Of a DNA stretch of 64,000 bases, positions 7,702-17,269 are shown in pieces. Numbering within the stretch: position 1 is the stretch's first letter; each line of letters opens with the position of its first letter. The stretch spans positions 1 through 64,000 of the forward strand of contig NZ_AXAU01000017.1 of assembly GCF_000472965.1 (NCBI RefSeq), given 5' to 3'. A model generated the notes under the pieces. It had not been told where the DNA came from. It ran no database searches and saw nothing but the letters and a program-made list of their open reading frames with translations. The DNA is from Bradyrhizobium murdochi. GTDB lineage: Bacteria > Pseudomonadota > Alphaproteobacteria > Rhizobiales > Xanthobacteraceae. The position numbers were made by a program, and so were the translations under genes.

Positions 7702-9216
7702 ATGCCAAACTCCCCCCTCCCCGAAGACCGCATTCCCGTCATCGTCGGCGTCGGCGAAATCGTCGACCGGCCAAAGGACATCGCCGCCGGCCTCGAACCG
7801 CTGGCACTGCTCGAACAGGCGGTGCGGCGCGCGGAGGCCGATAGCGGCGCAAAGCTGCTCGGCGAGCTCGGCTCGCTCGATGTCGTCAATTTCCTGAGCT
7901 GGCGCTACCGCGATCCCGAGAAGCAGCTCGCAGCAAAGCTTGGTGCCGCGCCAGCGCATTGCTATTACGGCCCGGTCGGCGGCGAGAGCCCGATCCGCTA
8001 CATCCACGAAGCCGCAAAGCGCATCGCGCGCGGCGAGTGCAGCGTGGCGGTGGTCTGCGGCGCGGAAGCCCAATCCACCGCAACCAAGGCCGAGCGCGGC
8101 GGCATCGCCCTGCCATGGACGCCGTTTGCCCATGACGTCGAGGAGCCGAAGCGCGGTGCGGCGTTTCAGAAGCCGATGGCGGTGAAGCTCGGGGTGTTCC
8201 GCCCCATCACCGTCTATCCGCTCTATGAATCCGCCACCTCGGCGCATTGGGGCCAGACGCCGCGCGAGGCGCTGGCCGAATCCGGCGCGCTGTGGTCGAC
8301 CTATTCGAAAGTGGCGTCAGAAAATCCAAATTCGTGGCTGAAGAAGCGATTTGCTCCTGAAGAGATCATCACGCCGACGCCGGAGAACCGGCTGATCGCG
8401 TGGCCGTACACAAAACTGATGGTGGCCAATCCAACCGTCAACATGGGCGGGGCCGTCTTGCTGACGTCGCTAGCGAAAGCGCGCGCGGCCGGCATAGCCG
8501 AGGAGCGGCTGGTCTATCCGATCGGCGGCGCGTCGGCGGAGGAGCCGCGCGACTATCTGGTGCGCGACCAGTTTTACGAAAGCCATCCGCAGAATGCGGT
8601 GCTGAAGGCGGTGATGGACCTGGTCGAAGGCGACGGCAGGAAATTCGACGCCATCGAGCTCTATAGCTGCTTTCCTTGCGTGCCCAAGATGGCGCGGCGG
8701 ACGCTGGGCTTGGGCCCCGACGTGCAGCCGACGGTGACCGGCGGGCTCACTTTCTTCGGCGCGCCGCTCAACACCTATATGACGCACGCGGCTATCGCGA
8801 TGGTGCGGAAGCTGCGCGAAGGCGGCAAGATCGGCCTGCTCTACGGCCAGGGCGGCTTTGTCACCAAGCATCACGGACTGGTGTTGTCGCGCGAGGCGCC
8901 GAAGGGGCGGCTCGCCCAGGACACCAGCGTGCAGGCCGAGGCCGACCGCAACCGCCGCACGGTGCCGGACTTCGTCACCGAGGCCTCAGGCAGGGGCAAA
9001 GTCGAGAGTTTTACCGTGATCTACAAGGGTAACGGCGAGGTAGAGCACGGCGTCGTGATGCTGCGCACCGAGCAAGATGCGCGGGCGCTGGCGCGTGTGC
9101 CCGCTGGTGACGCGGCGACGCTCAAGCATCTGTTGAACATGGACCAGACGCCGGTGTGGTCGGTCGGTGCGATCGCGACTGCCGATGACGGCGTGTTGGA
9201 GTGGCGGGTAGGATAG
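7702..9216 (+). CDS. Thiolase-like protein (acetyl-CoA acetyltransferase-like, TLP1 type)
   Basis: A 504-residue thiolase-fold protein, longer than true thiolases (about 390-400). It matches the thiolase-like protein type 1 layout, with an extra C-terminal domain (about residues 410-504) seen in mycobacterial TLP1. The N-terminal PVIVGVGEIVDRP and the later YSCFPCVPKMARRTLG and GQGGFVTKHHG blocks are present. Where a thiolase has its nucleophile in a C-x-S-G context, this protein reads GPVGGESPIRY, so the acylated Cys is missing. It probably binds acyl-CoA without classical thiolase chemistry. Databases often label such proteins acetyl-CoA acetyltransferase. Confidence 0.85.
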   Translation: MPNSPLPEDRIPVIVGVGEIVDRPKDIAAGLEPLALLEQAVRRAEADSGAKLLGELGSLDVVNFLSWRYRDPEKQLAAKLGAAPAHCYYGPVGGESPIRYIHEAAKRIARGECSVAVVCGAEAQSTATKAERGGIALPWTPFAHDVEEPKRGAAFQKPMAVKLGVFRPITVYPLYESATSAHWGQTPREALAESGALWSTYSKVASENPNSWLKKRFAPEEIITPTPENRLIAWPYTKLMVANPTVNMGGAVLLTSLAKARAAGIAEERLVYPIGGASAEEPRDYLVRDQFYESHPQNAVLKAVMDLVEGDGRKFDAIELYSCFPCVPKMARRTLGLGPDVQPTVTGGLTFFGAPLNTYMTHAAIAMVRKLREGGKIGLLYGQGGFVTKHHGLVLSREAPKGRLAQDTSVQAEADRNRRTVPDFVTEASGRGKVESFTVIYKGNGEVEHGVVMLRTEQDARALARVPAGDAATLKHLLNMDQTPVWSVGAIATADDGVLEWRVG

Positions 9217-9251
9217 TTCTCGTATCCCGGACGCGGTGCAGCGCTCAGAAT

Positions 9252-9378
9252 GTAGGGTGGGCAAAGTGACTTGTCCGCCGTAGCTCAACGAGCGAAGGCG
9301 GAAGCGTGCCCACCATTCACGACGCGATCTGTTGATAGATGGTGGGCACGGCGCTAAGCGCGCCTTTGCCCACCCTAC
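9252..9378. repeat. Iterated palindromic element, family A, copy 4 (long form)
   Basis: GTAGGGTGGGCAAAG ... CTTTGCCCACCCTAC with the extra segment GACTTGTCCGCCGTAGCTCAA in the left arm, written here as GACTTGTCCGCCG and TAGCTCAA. The segment is the reverse complement of that in copy 3. It lies in a convergent junction (stops 9216 and 9430). Confidence 0.88.
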
Positions 9379-9429
9379 CGTTTAGTGCGTGCTGCGCTGC
9401 GTCCGGGGCACGAAAACATCGTAGCCCCC

Positions 9430-11169
9430 TCACCCCGCTCTTACCGTATCCAAGAACTTGCCGACCTCGAGCTTGAGGCGGTTCGAATCGGCAGAGAGCG
9501 ACTGTGCCGCCGAAAGCACCTGCGCGGAAGCCGAGCCGGTCTCGCTCGCCCCGCGTTGCACGTCGGTGATGTTGGCCGAAACCTGCTGGGTGCCGTCGGC
9601 CGCCTGCTGCACGTTACGGGAGATTTCCTGGGTCGCGGCGCCCTGCTCTTCCACCGCCGCGGCGATGGTCGAGGCGATCTCGGCCAGCCGTTCGATGGTG
9701 CCGCTGATTTCCTTGATCGCGCCGACGGATTCGTGAGTAGCCCCCTGGATGCCTGATATCTGCTGACTGATCTCGCCGGTCGCCTTGGCGGTCTGCTCGG
9801 CGAGCGCCTTCACTTCCGACGCCACCACCGCAAAGCCGCGGCCGGCCTCACCGGCGCGCGCCGCCTCGATGGTCGCGTTGAGCGCCAGCAGGTTGGTCTG
9901 GCCCGCAATGGTGTTGATGAGTTCGACAACGTCGCCGATGCGCGCTGCCGCCTTCGACAATTCGCTGACGCGATCGTTGGTGACGCGCGCCTGGTCGACG
10001 GCTTCACCCGCCATTCGCGCCGATTCCTGCACCTGACGGCTGATCTCGTTGACCGAAGACGACAGCTCCTCGGTCGCCGATGCAACCGACTGCACGTTGG
10101 TGGTCGCCTCCTCGGAAGCAGCAGCCACCGTGGTCGTCACCTGCTGCGCGCGCTCCGCCGTCGCGGTCAGCGTTTTGGCCGAAGCTTCCAATTCGGTCGA
10201 AGCCGAGGATACGGTTTCGACGATCTCGCCGACCGCCGTCTCGAAGGAGGCCGCGAGGCGGACCATTTCGGCCTTGCGCTGCTGGGCGGCGATCTGGTCC
10301 TGCCTGATCTTGGCTTCCGCCTCGTCCCGGGCTTTCTGCTCGGACACGACCTTGAATTTCTCGACAGCGCCGGCGACTGCGCCGAGCTCGTCCTTGCGCC
10401 CGAGGCCCGGCAGCACCACCGCGAAATTGCCGCCAGCGAGCTCGTCCATCGACACGCTCAGCGCACGCATCGGGCGGGCGATCATGAAGTAGGAGAATAT
10501 GCTGGTTCCGATCAGCAGGAAGATCGTGCAGAGACTGATTGTCATCGACATCTGTTCGGCCGCCGTCATTTCGCGGGCGGCTTGGGCCTTTTCCTTCTCT
10601 ACGCTCTGCTTGGCGAACTCGGCGATCTGGCTGGCAAGCGATTCGAGTTCGGCCGCGATCGGCAGCGTGACCTCGCGCGCGATGCGGACTGCCTCCTCAT
10701 TCAGCTTCGCGATTCGAACTGCGGCGTCGGGAGCTCCCTCTGCGGCAATCACTTCGCCTCGCACCTTCACGATCTGCTGGGCTTCCTTAACGTAGTCAGA
10801 AGCCCTCGTCTTGAGCTTCCCGATGCGTGCGCGATTCTCGGCGGCGTGCGACAGTTTCAGCATCTCATCGGTGAGGTGACTAACCGATTTCAGCCCGGCG
10901 GCCAGATAATCATTGGCTCTTTGCAAGTGCGCCGAACTGTCAGCGAGACGAATATCACGAACGCCGGTCTGCATACCGTTAATCGATGCCTTCGCATCCA
11001 CCGCATCCCGCGCGACCGCCTGCTGCGCCGACACACCAGCGTCGAGATCGCGCATTGCCGCATTTGCCCGCATTTGATTGATCACCATCGCTCCAACAAG
11101 CAGAACGCCGAGGCCCGAGGCAATGCCGAGCTTGGCGCTGATCGACAGGTTCAGGATGAAGCGGGACAT
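9430..11169 (-). CDS. Methyl-accepting chemotaxis protein 1 of 4
   Basis: A 579-residue chemoreceptor. TM1 is at about 14-32 and TM2 at about 211-230. Between them is a helical periplasmic sensor of about 175 residues with no Cache signature. A HAMP domain follows at about 231-285, then the coiled signalling domain with its tip around IEAARAGEAGRGFAVVASEV. It ends in RLKLEVGKFLDTVRAG with no NWETF-type CheR tether. The cytoplasmic end is nearly identical to the three other receptors of this cluster. The ligand is unknown. Confidence 0.93.
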   Translation of the reverse strand: MSRFILNLSISAKLGIASGLGVLLVGAMVINQMRANAAMRDLDAGVSAQQAVARDAVDAKASINGMQTGVRDIRLADSSAHLQRANDYLAAGLKSVSHLTDEMLKLSHAAENRARIGKLKTRASDYVKEAQQIVKVRGEVIAAEGAPDAAVRIAKLNEEAVRIAREVTLPIAAELESLASQIAEFAKQSVEKEKAQAAREMTAAEQMSMTISLCTIFLLIGTSIFSYFMIARPMRALSVSMDELAGGNFAVVLPGLGRKDELGAVAGAVEKFKVVSEQKARDEAEAKIRQDQIAAQQRKAEMVRLAASFETAVGEIVETVSSASTELEASAKTLTATAERAQQVTTTVAAASEEATTNVQSVASATEELSSSVNEISRQVQESARMAGEAVDQARVTNDRVSELSKAAARIGDVVELINTIAGQTNLLALNATIEAARAGEAGRGFAVVASEVKALAEQTAKATGEISQQISGIQGATHESVGAIKEISGTIERLAEIASTIAAAVEEQGAATQEISRNVQQAADGTQQVSANITDVQRGASETGSASAQVLSAAQSLSADSNRLKLEVGKFLDTVRAG

Positions 11170-11424
11170 GGCTTTGCGTCCTTATGAAACGACCCGGGGA
11201 AATCACAGCGCTGCCGTTGTTTCCCGCAGAGCAGGATCACGGTGAAGAAGTGCCGGGCCAATTTGGGACGAGCCGGTTCGTTGCGAACGAAGGGCTCCTG
11301 CGGCGGCATAGCCACAGAGCGGCACCCATGACCGTCAGGCTTTCATACGATGGTTAACCGGTGTCTAAGGCGGCACGATCCGGGAACTGGTAGTATTACG
11401 GAAGGGCGGCGCGCTTTATCGCCA

Positions 11425-12393
11425 TCATGCCAGATCGTCGGTTTGCTTGCGGGCTGCCAACAGCGTCTGCTGCGGTGTTTCGCCAAACAACTCGCGATAG
11501 AGCGCGGTGAACTCGCCCATGTGCCAGAAGCCGTTCGCGAGCGCGACCGCCTTCACCGACTGCACCGACGCGCCGCGCACCAGTTGTTGTCGTACGTTCC
11601 ACAGCCGCCGCAGCCGCATGTAGCGGTGCATGCTCATGCCGCGAATGGCAACCACGGCGTTATGCAGCGTCCGCACCGAGACCCCGAGTTGCCGCGCCAC
11701 GTCGGCGCTATACAACGTCTTGCCGGCACTATCGGCCACGAACTCATCGAGCTTTCGGACCAGCGCCAGATAGTGGCTCAGACTGAGGCGCTTGGCTTCG
11801 GGTGTGGGCGATGCCGCAGCCATTGCCAGATCGACCGCCTGCAGAATCGATTCTTCAACGTGCTCGATCACGTTCGGCTGCGCGAAGCTGTCGGGCGAAT
11901 GCGAGGCGAGCGTCAGTACATCGCGAACCGTCACCCGGAGTGTCTCGCATCTATCCGGCAGCGTCGCGATCAATTGAGCGCTATCGGCATCGCCTGGCCA
12001 GCCGCGATCGTCGATGGAAGCAAAATTCAAAAGCGCGACCAGATTGGCCCGCTGTTCTACGATCTCACACGTCGCGGTACCCTTGACCAGGAGCAAGGCC
12101 GGCGCGCGGGCTTCGACGCCGTCGATGATCAACGAAGCCGCATCTTCCATCGTGAAGCCGACGATCGCGCCGGTCGTGGAATACTGCATCTGCAGAATTC
12201 GTGGGAACGTCCGCTGCAGATGGACCGAACAGGACTTCAGCTTCAACGTGGCGAAAGCGGCATCGAAGTCCTTAGCGTCGATCGGAATGCTCTTGGCATC
12301 GCCCAGTCCTTCGATGTTCCGGAAGCGATCGACGTCCAGAGACCGGTTAATCTTTACGAACTCGGACTCAACTAGTTCATCGAGCAATGACAC
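11425..12393 (-). CDS. AraC/XylS-family transcriptional regulator
   Basis: A 322-residue regulator with a C-terminal double helix-turn-helix (about residues 215-315). Helix 1 is in LYSADVARQLGVSVRTLHNAV, written here as SADVARQLGVSVRTL, and the second is near GFWHMGEFTALYRELFGETP. The N-terminal 190 residues look like the beta-rich sensing domain of EutR/FeaR-like members, but no ligand can be read. It stands between chemoreceptor genes 1 and 2 on the same strand, with long intergenic regions on both sides (255 and 473 bases). It could control either. Confidence 0.88.
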   Translation of the reverse strand: MSLLDELVESEFVKINRSLDVDRFRNIEGLGDAKSIPIDAKDFDAAFATLKLKSCSVHLQRTFPRILQMQYSTTGAIVGFTMEDAASLIIDGVEARAPALLLVKGTATCEIVEQRANLVALLNFASIDDRGWPGDADSAQLIATLPDRCETLRVTVRDVLTLASHSPDSFAQPNVIEHVEESILQAVDLAMAAASPTPEAKRLSLSHYLALVRKLDEFVADSAGKTLYSADVARQLGVSVRTLHNAVVAIRGMSMHRYMRLRRLWNVRQQLVRGASVQSVKAVALANGFWHMGEFTALYRELFGETPQQTLLAARKQTDDLA

Positions 12394-12866
12394 GCGGCGT
12401 CATCCGAGCCGTCGGCAGCGATCGTCGCAACAACGAAAAAGAGCGCTAGCCGGGATTGAGAGGGATCGCGTGCGCAACTTGACCATAGCGGGTGGGTGCC
12501 TCGATGCGCCTCCCCTTTGGATGAAGCGTGTTGAGTCCTGGCTCATCTTCTTTGACGCAGAACACATGGCAGTCTTCCGGCATCAGACCTTCTGAAGACC
12601 TTCTGACATCAGATCGTCACAATGCCTCTGCGTCTTACCACTTTTTCCCGGTTACGGAAGTTCGTTCGCCACATTTGCTCCCAGTTTCGCTCAAGGCGAT
12701 TGATCGGCACGCGCCGCAATCGTAATTTTGCGATCTACGGATGTCTCCCGTTCCTCTTGCAGCCGAAAGCGGGCTGCTTCCGGCAATTCGCGTTTCTGAT
12801 TCGGATCGCCAGCGACCGCGAAGCCGGCATCAGGAACCGGCTTCGAACCGAATAGTCGGTGCGAGA
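12394..12866. other. 473-base gene-free region
   Basis: No ORF here has homology-like content or a good start. The region must hold the promoter of the AraC-type gene (reading leftwards from 12393) and the 3' end of chemoreceptor 2. The only structure noticed is the 11-base tandem repeat at 12585-12606. It is AT-richer than its neighbours. Confidence 0.5.
12585..12606. repeat. Perfect 11-bp tandem repeat
   Basis: AGACCTTCTGA occurs twice head to tail, flanked by CATC on the left and CATCAGA on the right. It lies 190-215 bases upstream of the AraC-type gene on its strand, a possible regulator site. Confidence 0.6.
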
Positions 12867-14567
12867 TCAGGCCGCCCGCACGGAGTCGAGGAAGCGGCCG
12901 ACCTCGAGCTTGAGGCGGTTCGAGTCGCCCGACAGCGATTGCGCTGCCGCAAGCACCTGCGAAGACGCCGATCCGGTTTCGCTGGCGCCCCGCTGCACGT
13001 CGGTAATGTTGGAGGACACCTGCTGGGTGCCCATGGCCGCCTGCTGCACGTTACGGGAGATTTCCTGCGTCGCGGCGCCCTGCTCTTCCACGGCCGCGGC
13101 AATCGTCGACGAAATCTCCGACAGCTTCTCGATGGTGCCGCTGATCGCCTGGATCGCGTTCACGGATTCCTGGGTAGCAGCCTGGATGCCGGTGATCTGC
13201 TGGCCGATTTCGCCGGTGGCTTTTGCGGTCTGCTCGGCCAGTGCCTTTACCTCGGAGGCCACGACCGCGAAGCCGCGGCCGGCCTCGCCGGCGCGCGCCG
13301 CCTCGATGGTGGCGTTGAGCGCAAGCAGGTTGGTCTGGCCGGCGATGGTGTTGATCAGTTCGACGACGTCGCCGATGCGGGTTGCCGCCTTCGACAATTC
13401 GCTGACGCGGTCATTGGTCGTGCGCGCCTGCTCCACGGCGTCATTGGCCATCCGCGCCGATTCCTGCACCTGGCGGCTGATCTCGGTGACGGATGACGCC
13501 ATCTCTTCGGTGGCCGACGCCACCGACTGCACGTTGGTCGAAGCTTCCTCGGAGGCCGAGGCGACCGTTGTCGCAAGTTCCTGCGCGCGTTCCGCGGTCG
13601 AGGTGAGCGTACCCGCCGACACCTCGAGTTGGCTGGATGCCGACGACACGGCTTCGACGATTCGGCCGACTGCGACCTCGAAATCGTCGGCCATCTTGCT
13701 CATATCCGCCTTGCGGCTCGCCATGGCGCGGGTCTCGGCCGCGTGCTGCTCGGCCTCCAGCGACTGGCGGGAAATGGCATTGCTCTTGAACACTTCGACG
13801 GCCTTGGCCATCTCGCCAACCTCGTCGCCGCGCCCGATGCCGGGCACCTCGACGGCAAGGTTGCCGCTCGCGAGATCGTTCATCGCAACCGTCATCCGCT
13901 GCAGCGGACCGGTGACGCTACGCGCCACGAAGATCGACACCACGAGCGTAAATAGCAGGACTACACCGGCAATGATCAGCGAGCGCTGGGTCGAGGCCCA
14001 GGTCTGCGCCGTCAGATCGTCGATGTAGACGCCGGTGCCGACGACCCAGTTCCACGGAGCGAAGCCGACCACGTAGGACAATTTCGGTTGCGGCTTGTCG
14101 AAGCCGGGCTTCGGCCATTCGTAGGGAACAAAGCCGGAGCCGTCCTTTCTGACGGTATTGACGAAATCGACGAACAACAGCTTGCCGTTGGGATCCTTGT
14201 AGGCCGAAAGATCGTTGCCATTCATCTCCGGCCTGATCGGATGCATCACCATTTTCGGATGCATGTCGTTGATCCAGTAATAGTCGTTGTTGCCGTACCT
14301 GAGCGCCCCGATCCGCGCCATCGCCCGCTTCTGCGCATCGGCGTCGGAAACGCCGCCCTTCTGGGCCGCGGCATGCTCTTCCTTGATGATGCCGAGTGCG
14401 AGATCGCCGAGGTGGCGCAACTCGATCTGCTTCTGCTGATTGAGGCTCGATGCCAGTTCGCGCGAACCGAGAAAGGTGATGCCGAGAAGCCCGGCAAAGC
14501 TCAGGCAGATGACGGCATAGATCTTTCGGCCAACCGTCAGCTTGGCCCGGCTTATCATTCCAAACAT
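12867..14567 (-). CDS. Methyl-accepting chemotaxis protein 2 of 4, single Cache sensor
   Basis: A 566-residue chemoreceptor with TM1 at about 17-36 and a periplasmic single-Cache (sCache_2) domain at about 40-190. The domain is recognised by YGNNDYYWINDMHPKMVMHP and by PWNWVVGTGVYIDDL, both typical of the family. TM2 follows at about 190-212, then HAMP and the signalling domain. Such sensors often bind short carboxylates, but no ligand is assigned here. It ends FLDSVRAA and lacks a CheR tether. The start ATG 14567 is followed by a basic segment and the first TM helix. Confidence 0.93.
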   Translation of the reverse strand: MFGMISRAKLTVGRKIYAVICLSFAGLLGITFLGSRELASSLNQQKQIELRHLGDLALGIIKEEHAAAQKGGVSDADAQKRAMARIGALRYGNNDYYWINDMHPKMVMHPIRPEMNGNDLSAYKDPNGKLLFVDFVNTVRKDGSGFVPYEWPKPGFDKPQPKLSYVVGFAPWNWVVGTGVYIDDLTAQTWASTQRSLIIAGVVLLFTLVVSIFVARSVTGPLQRMTVAMNDLASGNLAVEVPGIGRGDEVGEMAKAVEVFKSNAISRQSLEAEQHAAETRAMASRKADMSKMADDFEVAVGRIVEAVSSASSQLEVSAGTLTSTAERAQELATTVASASEEASTNVQSVASATEEMASSVTEISRQVQESARMANDAVEQARTTNDRVSELSKAATRIGDVVELINTIAGQTNLLALNATIEAARAGEAGRGFAVVASEVKALAEQTAKATGEIGQQITGIQAATQESVNAIQAISGTIEKLSEISSTIAAAVEEQGAATQEISRNVQQAAMGTQQVSSNITDVQRGASETGSASSQVLAAAQSLSGDSNRLKLEVGRFLDSVRAA

Positions 14568-14722
14568 GCTTGATCTCCCGCGCGACGACGGTGGTCGTCA
14601 GCCCCACTGCGCGGAATCGTATATGTCAGGCGCTTTCTACCCGTTAATTTTGTGCTCAGTAGATATACGGGGTTTTAACCAGGCCCGCGGCCAGCGCGTC
14701 CCGCCGGTTCAGAACGGCAGAG

Positions 14723-14749
14723 GGCCCGCCCCTAGTTGAGGGGCGGGCC
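14723..14749 (-). terminator. GC-rich hairpin downstream of chemoreceptor 3
   Basis: GGCCCGCCCCT and AGGGGCGGGCC form a perfect 11-bp stem with a 5-base loop. It starts 30 bases past the stop of the chemoreceptor ending at 14779. There is no real T-tract on the minus strand, so termination strength is uncertain. Confidence 0.6.
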
Positions 14750-14778
14750 TTCCTGGGCCTCTGCGGTGTGTTGGCTGC

Positions 14779-16809
14779 TTACGCCGCCCGCACCGAATTC
14801 AGGAACTTGCCGACCTCGAGCTTGAGGCGGTTGGAGTCCGACGACAGCGACTGGGCCGAAGAGAGCACCTGCGTCGAGGCCGATCCAGTCTCGCCGGCCC
14901 CGCGCTGCACGTCGGTGATGTTGGCGGAGACCTGCTGGGTGCCGCGGGCAGCCTGTTGCACGTTGCGGGAGATTTCCTGGGTTGCGGCACCCTGCTCCTC
15001 CACCGCGGCCGCAATGGTCGAGGATATTTCCGACAGCTTCTCGATCGTGGAGCTGATCGCCTGGATCGCACCGACGGACTCCTCCGTCGCGGCCTGAATG
15101 CCGGTGATCTGCTGGCCGATCTCGCCGGTCGCCTTCGAGGTTTGTTCCGCCAGCGCCTTCACTTCCGACGCCACGACGGCGAAGCCGCGGCCGGCGTCGC
15201 CGGCACGGGCGGCCTCGATGGTGGCGTTGAGCGCGAGCAGATTGGTCTGTTCGGCGATGGTGTTGATGAGTTCGACCACCGCGCCGATGCGGGCCGCCGC
15301 CTTCGACAATTCGCTGACCCGGTCATTGGTGGTGCGGGCCTGATCGACGGCCTCATTGGCCATCCGCGCCGATTCCTGAACCTGGCGGCCGATCTCGGTG
15401 ATCGACGACGCCATCTCTTCGGTGGAGGAAGCCACCGACTGCACATTGGTGGAGGCTTCCTCGGAAGCCGCCGCAACCATCGTGGTCAATTCCTGGGCAC
15501 GTTCGGCAGTCGTCGTCAGCGTGCCGGCGGCGGCTTCGAGTTGGGTCGACGCCGACGACACGGTCTCGACGATATTACCGACCGCACCTTCGAAATCGTC
15601 GGCGAGCTTGATCATCTCGGCCTTGCGCCGCTGCGCCGCGATCAGATCCTGCTGAACCTTGGCTTCGGCCTCCTCGCGCGCCTTGTGCTCCGCATTCTCG
15701 CGGATGACGGTCACCGTCTTGGCGAGGTCGCCGATTTCGTCGCCACGATCGGCGCCGGGAATCTCGACGTCGAGATTGCCGCCGGCCATCTCGCCCAGCG
15801 CACCGTTCAGCCGCGTCATCGGACGCGCGACCCCGAGGAAGGAGAATGCCACCGAGGCGATCAGCGACGCGACGACGATGATCGCCATGATCAGGTTGAT
15901 GCGGTTAGCTCGCTCCGTATCGGCCATGACCTCGTCTTTGGAGATCCTGGCATCCTTTTGCGCGGCCTCGACAGTTGTTTCCATCAGGTCGGCGACATCT
16001 GCGGCGGCCTTGACGGTGCGGTTGGCGATGATGTCGTTCTTGACCTGCTCGGTCTTTACCGCTTCCTCATTGGCGGCCAGGAAGCGCTTGACGGTCGAGG
16101 AAAGGTTGCTGACCACGACCAGCAATTCCCGGTCATCGGCCTCGCCGCGCAGTTTGTTGAACACGTCCTTCAGCGAGGCCTCGGTCTTGGCCATCTCCGA
16201 GACCAGGTTGGCATCGCCGGTTGTGCCGAGCTTCCAGGCAGCAGCCCGCAACGCGTTCACCTTTCCATCGGCCTGAAACAGCAAACGCTCGATCTCGAGG
16301 CGGTTGTCCAGCTTCGCCATGGCCGGCAACTTCAACTGGGCGTCGACCGCCTTGGTCCATTCTTCCGAGATGACCGAGCGCTTGTCGATCTGCGCCAGCA
16401 GCGTGATCTGCGCCTTGGCGAGATCTTCCACGGCGGCGGTAAAGCCATCCATCAACGTCTTGATCTTCTGTAGCCGTTCCCTGGCGTCCGGCCGCTGCGC
16501 CATCGCCAGCGCCGCCTCTAACTCCTTCGCTCCGCTCGCCTTGTAGCGCTGCAAATCGGCAACGGTCTTCTCGACCTCTGCGGGGGTTCTCGCCAGCCTG
16601 ACATTGCCGGCGGCAAGCTGAATCTTGCGCAGGTCGATATGGGCGGAGAGCGCGTTGTCGGCCACCTGCTGCGACCGGGCGGCGCGCTCGCTAGCTTCCT
16701 CGATCCTCGATTCGGTGACCATCTGGTTGGCCACCATGCCGATCGCCAACAGGACGCCGACCGCCCCGGCCAAGCCCAGTTTGTATCCGATACGGTTGAG
16801 CTTGATCAT
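14779..16809 (-). CDS. Methyl-accepting chemotaxis protein 3 of 4, long helical sensor
   Basis: A 676-residue chemoreceptor. TM1 is at about 11-29 (LGLAGAVGVLLAIGMVANQM). The long periplasmic part of about 275 residues is almost all helical, which fits a helical bimodular (HBM) sensor better than a 4-helix bundle. TM2 is near LIMAIIVVASLIASVAFSFL, followed by HAMP and the conserved signalling domain. It ends FLNSVRAA. ATG 16809 (MIKLNRIGYKLG) is preferred to an in-frame ATG at 16878 because the shorter start puts TM1 near the N-terminus as in the paralogues. Confidence 0.92.
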   Translation of the reverse strand: MIKLNRIGYKLGLAGAVGVLLAIGMVANQMVTESRIEEASERAARSQQVADNALSAHIDLRKIQLAAGNVRLARTPAEVEKTVADLQRYKASGAKELEAALAMAQRPDARERLQKIKTLMDGFTAAVEDLAKAQITLLAQIDKRSVISEEWTKAVDAQLKLPAMAKLDNRLEIERLLFQADGKVNALRAAAWKLGTTGDANLVSEMAKTEASLKDVFNKLRGEADDRELLVVVSNLSSTVKRFLAANEEAVKTEQVKNDIIANRTVKAAADVADLMETTVEAAQKDARISKDEVMADTERANRINLIMAIIVVASLIASVAFSFLGVARPMTRLNGALGEMAGGNLDVEIPGADRGDEIGDLAKTVTVIRENAEHKAREEAEAKVQQDLIAAQRRKAEMIKLADDFEGAVGNIVETVSSASTQLEAAAGTLTTTAERAQELTTMVAAASEEASTNVQSVASSTEEMASSITEIGRQVQESARMANEAVDQARTTNDRVSELSKAAARIGAVVELINTIAEQTNLLALNATIEAARAGDAGRGFAVVASEVKALAEQTSKATGEIGQQITGIQAATEESVGAIQAISSTIEKLSEISSTIAAAVEEQGAATQEISRNVQQAARGTQQVSANITDVQRGAGETGSASTQVLSSAQSLSSDSNRLKLEVGKFLNSVRAA

Positions 16810-16994
16810 GTCGACGACCCCAATTTCTTCTGAATCAGTTTTCCGGATGCGGAATTGACGACGCAAAGGAGCCAGCAACCTTTGCGCGCGAATCCCGAAA
16901 GATGCGGCGCAGCGTAGCGGGGACCGGTTAATTTCCGCTTGCGTGAAATTACGGGCATCCAGACGGGTTGTAGACCCTTCATCCTCGCGCCAGA

Positions 16995-17022
16995 CGCGAA
17001 AAAGCCCGGCGCACTTTTCGCG
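16995..17022. repeat. Inverted repeat CGCGAAAA / TTTTCGCG
   Basis: Eight-base perfect arms with a 12-base loop, followed by AGAAGCATGATGA. It resembles the GAGCATGATCC-type iterated sequences of rhizobial intergenic DNA. No function is assigned. Confidence 0.45.
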
Positions 17023-17070
17023 AGAAGCATGATGAAATTAGGTTTAGTTGCGACCACGAAGAAGGTGCGC

Positions 17071-17188
17071 TCCCTCTCCCGCTTGCGGGGGAGGGCTGGG
17101 GTGGGGGTGTCACCGCGGGAGATACTGCCCGAGTGGAGAGAGCCCCCACCCGGCGCTTCGCGCCGACCTCCCCCGCAAGCGGGAGAGG
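17071..17188. repeat. Iterated inverted repeat, family C, copy 2
   Basis: TCCCTCTCCCGCTTGCGGGGGAGGG on the left pairs with CCTCCCCCGCAAGCGGGAGAGG on the right, around GGGGTGGGGGTG / CCCCCACCC. Confidence 0.8.
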
Positions 17189-17269
17189 TGAAGCGCGTCT
17201 GCGGCCAAATCGATCTAACCAAAAATCATGATGCGCGAGCCGGGCCCTTCGTCGACGGTCGGCCGGTTG

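Larger units (their letters stand above)
16810..17269. other. 460-base gene-free region between chemoreceptors 3 and 4
   Basis: It holds the upstream region of chemoreceptor 3, a hairpin-capable sequence at 16995-17022 and a family C repeat at 17071-17188. No ORF in it looks like a gene. Confidence 0.6.

Noticed and set aside
11350..12375. Plus-strand open frame opposite the AraC-type regulator
   Set aside because: No recognisable content; the minus-strand frame has a clear double helix-turn-helix.
14956..16473. Plus-strand open frame of 505 codons opposite chemoreceptor 3
   Set aside because: Low-complexity mirror of the chemoreceptor; similar frames appear opposite the other receptors.
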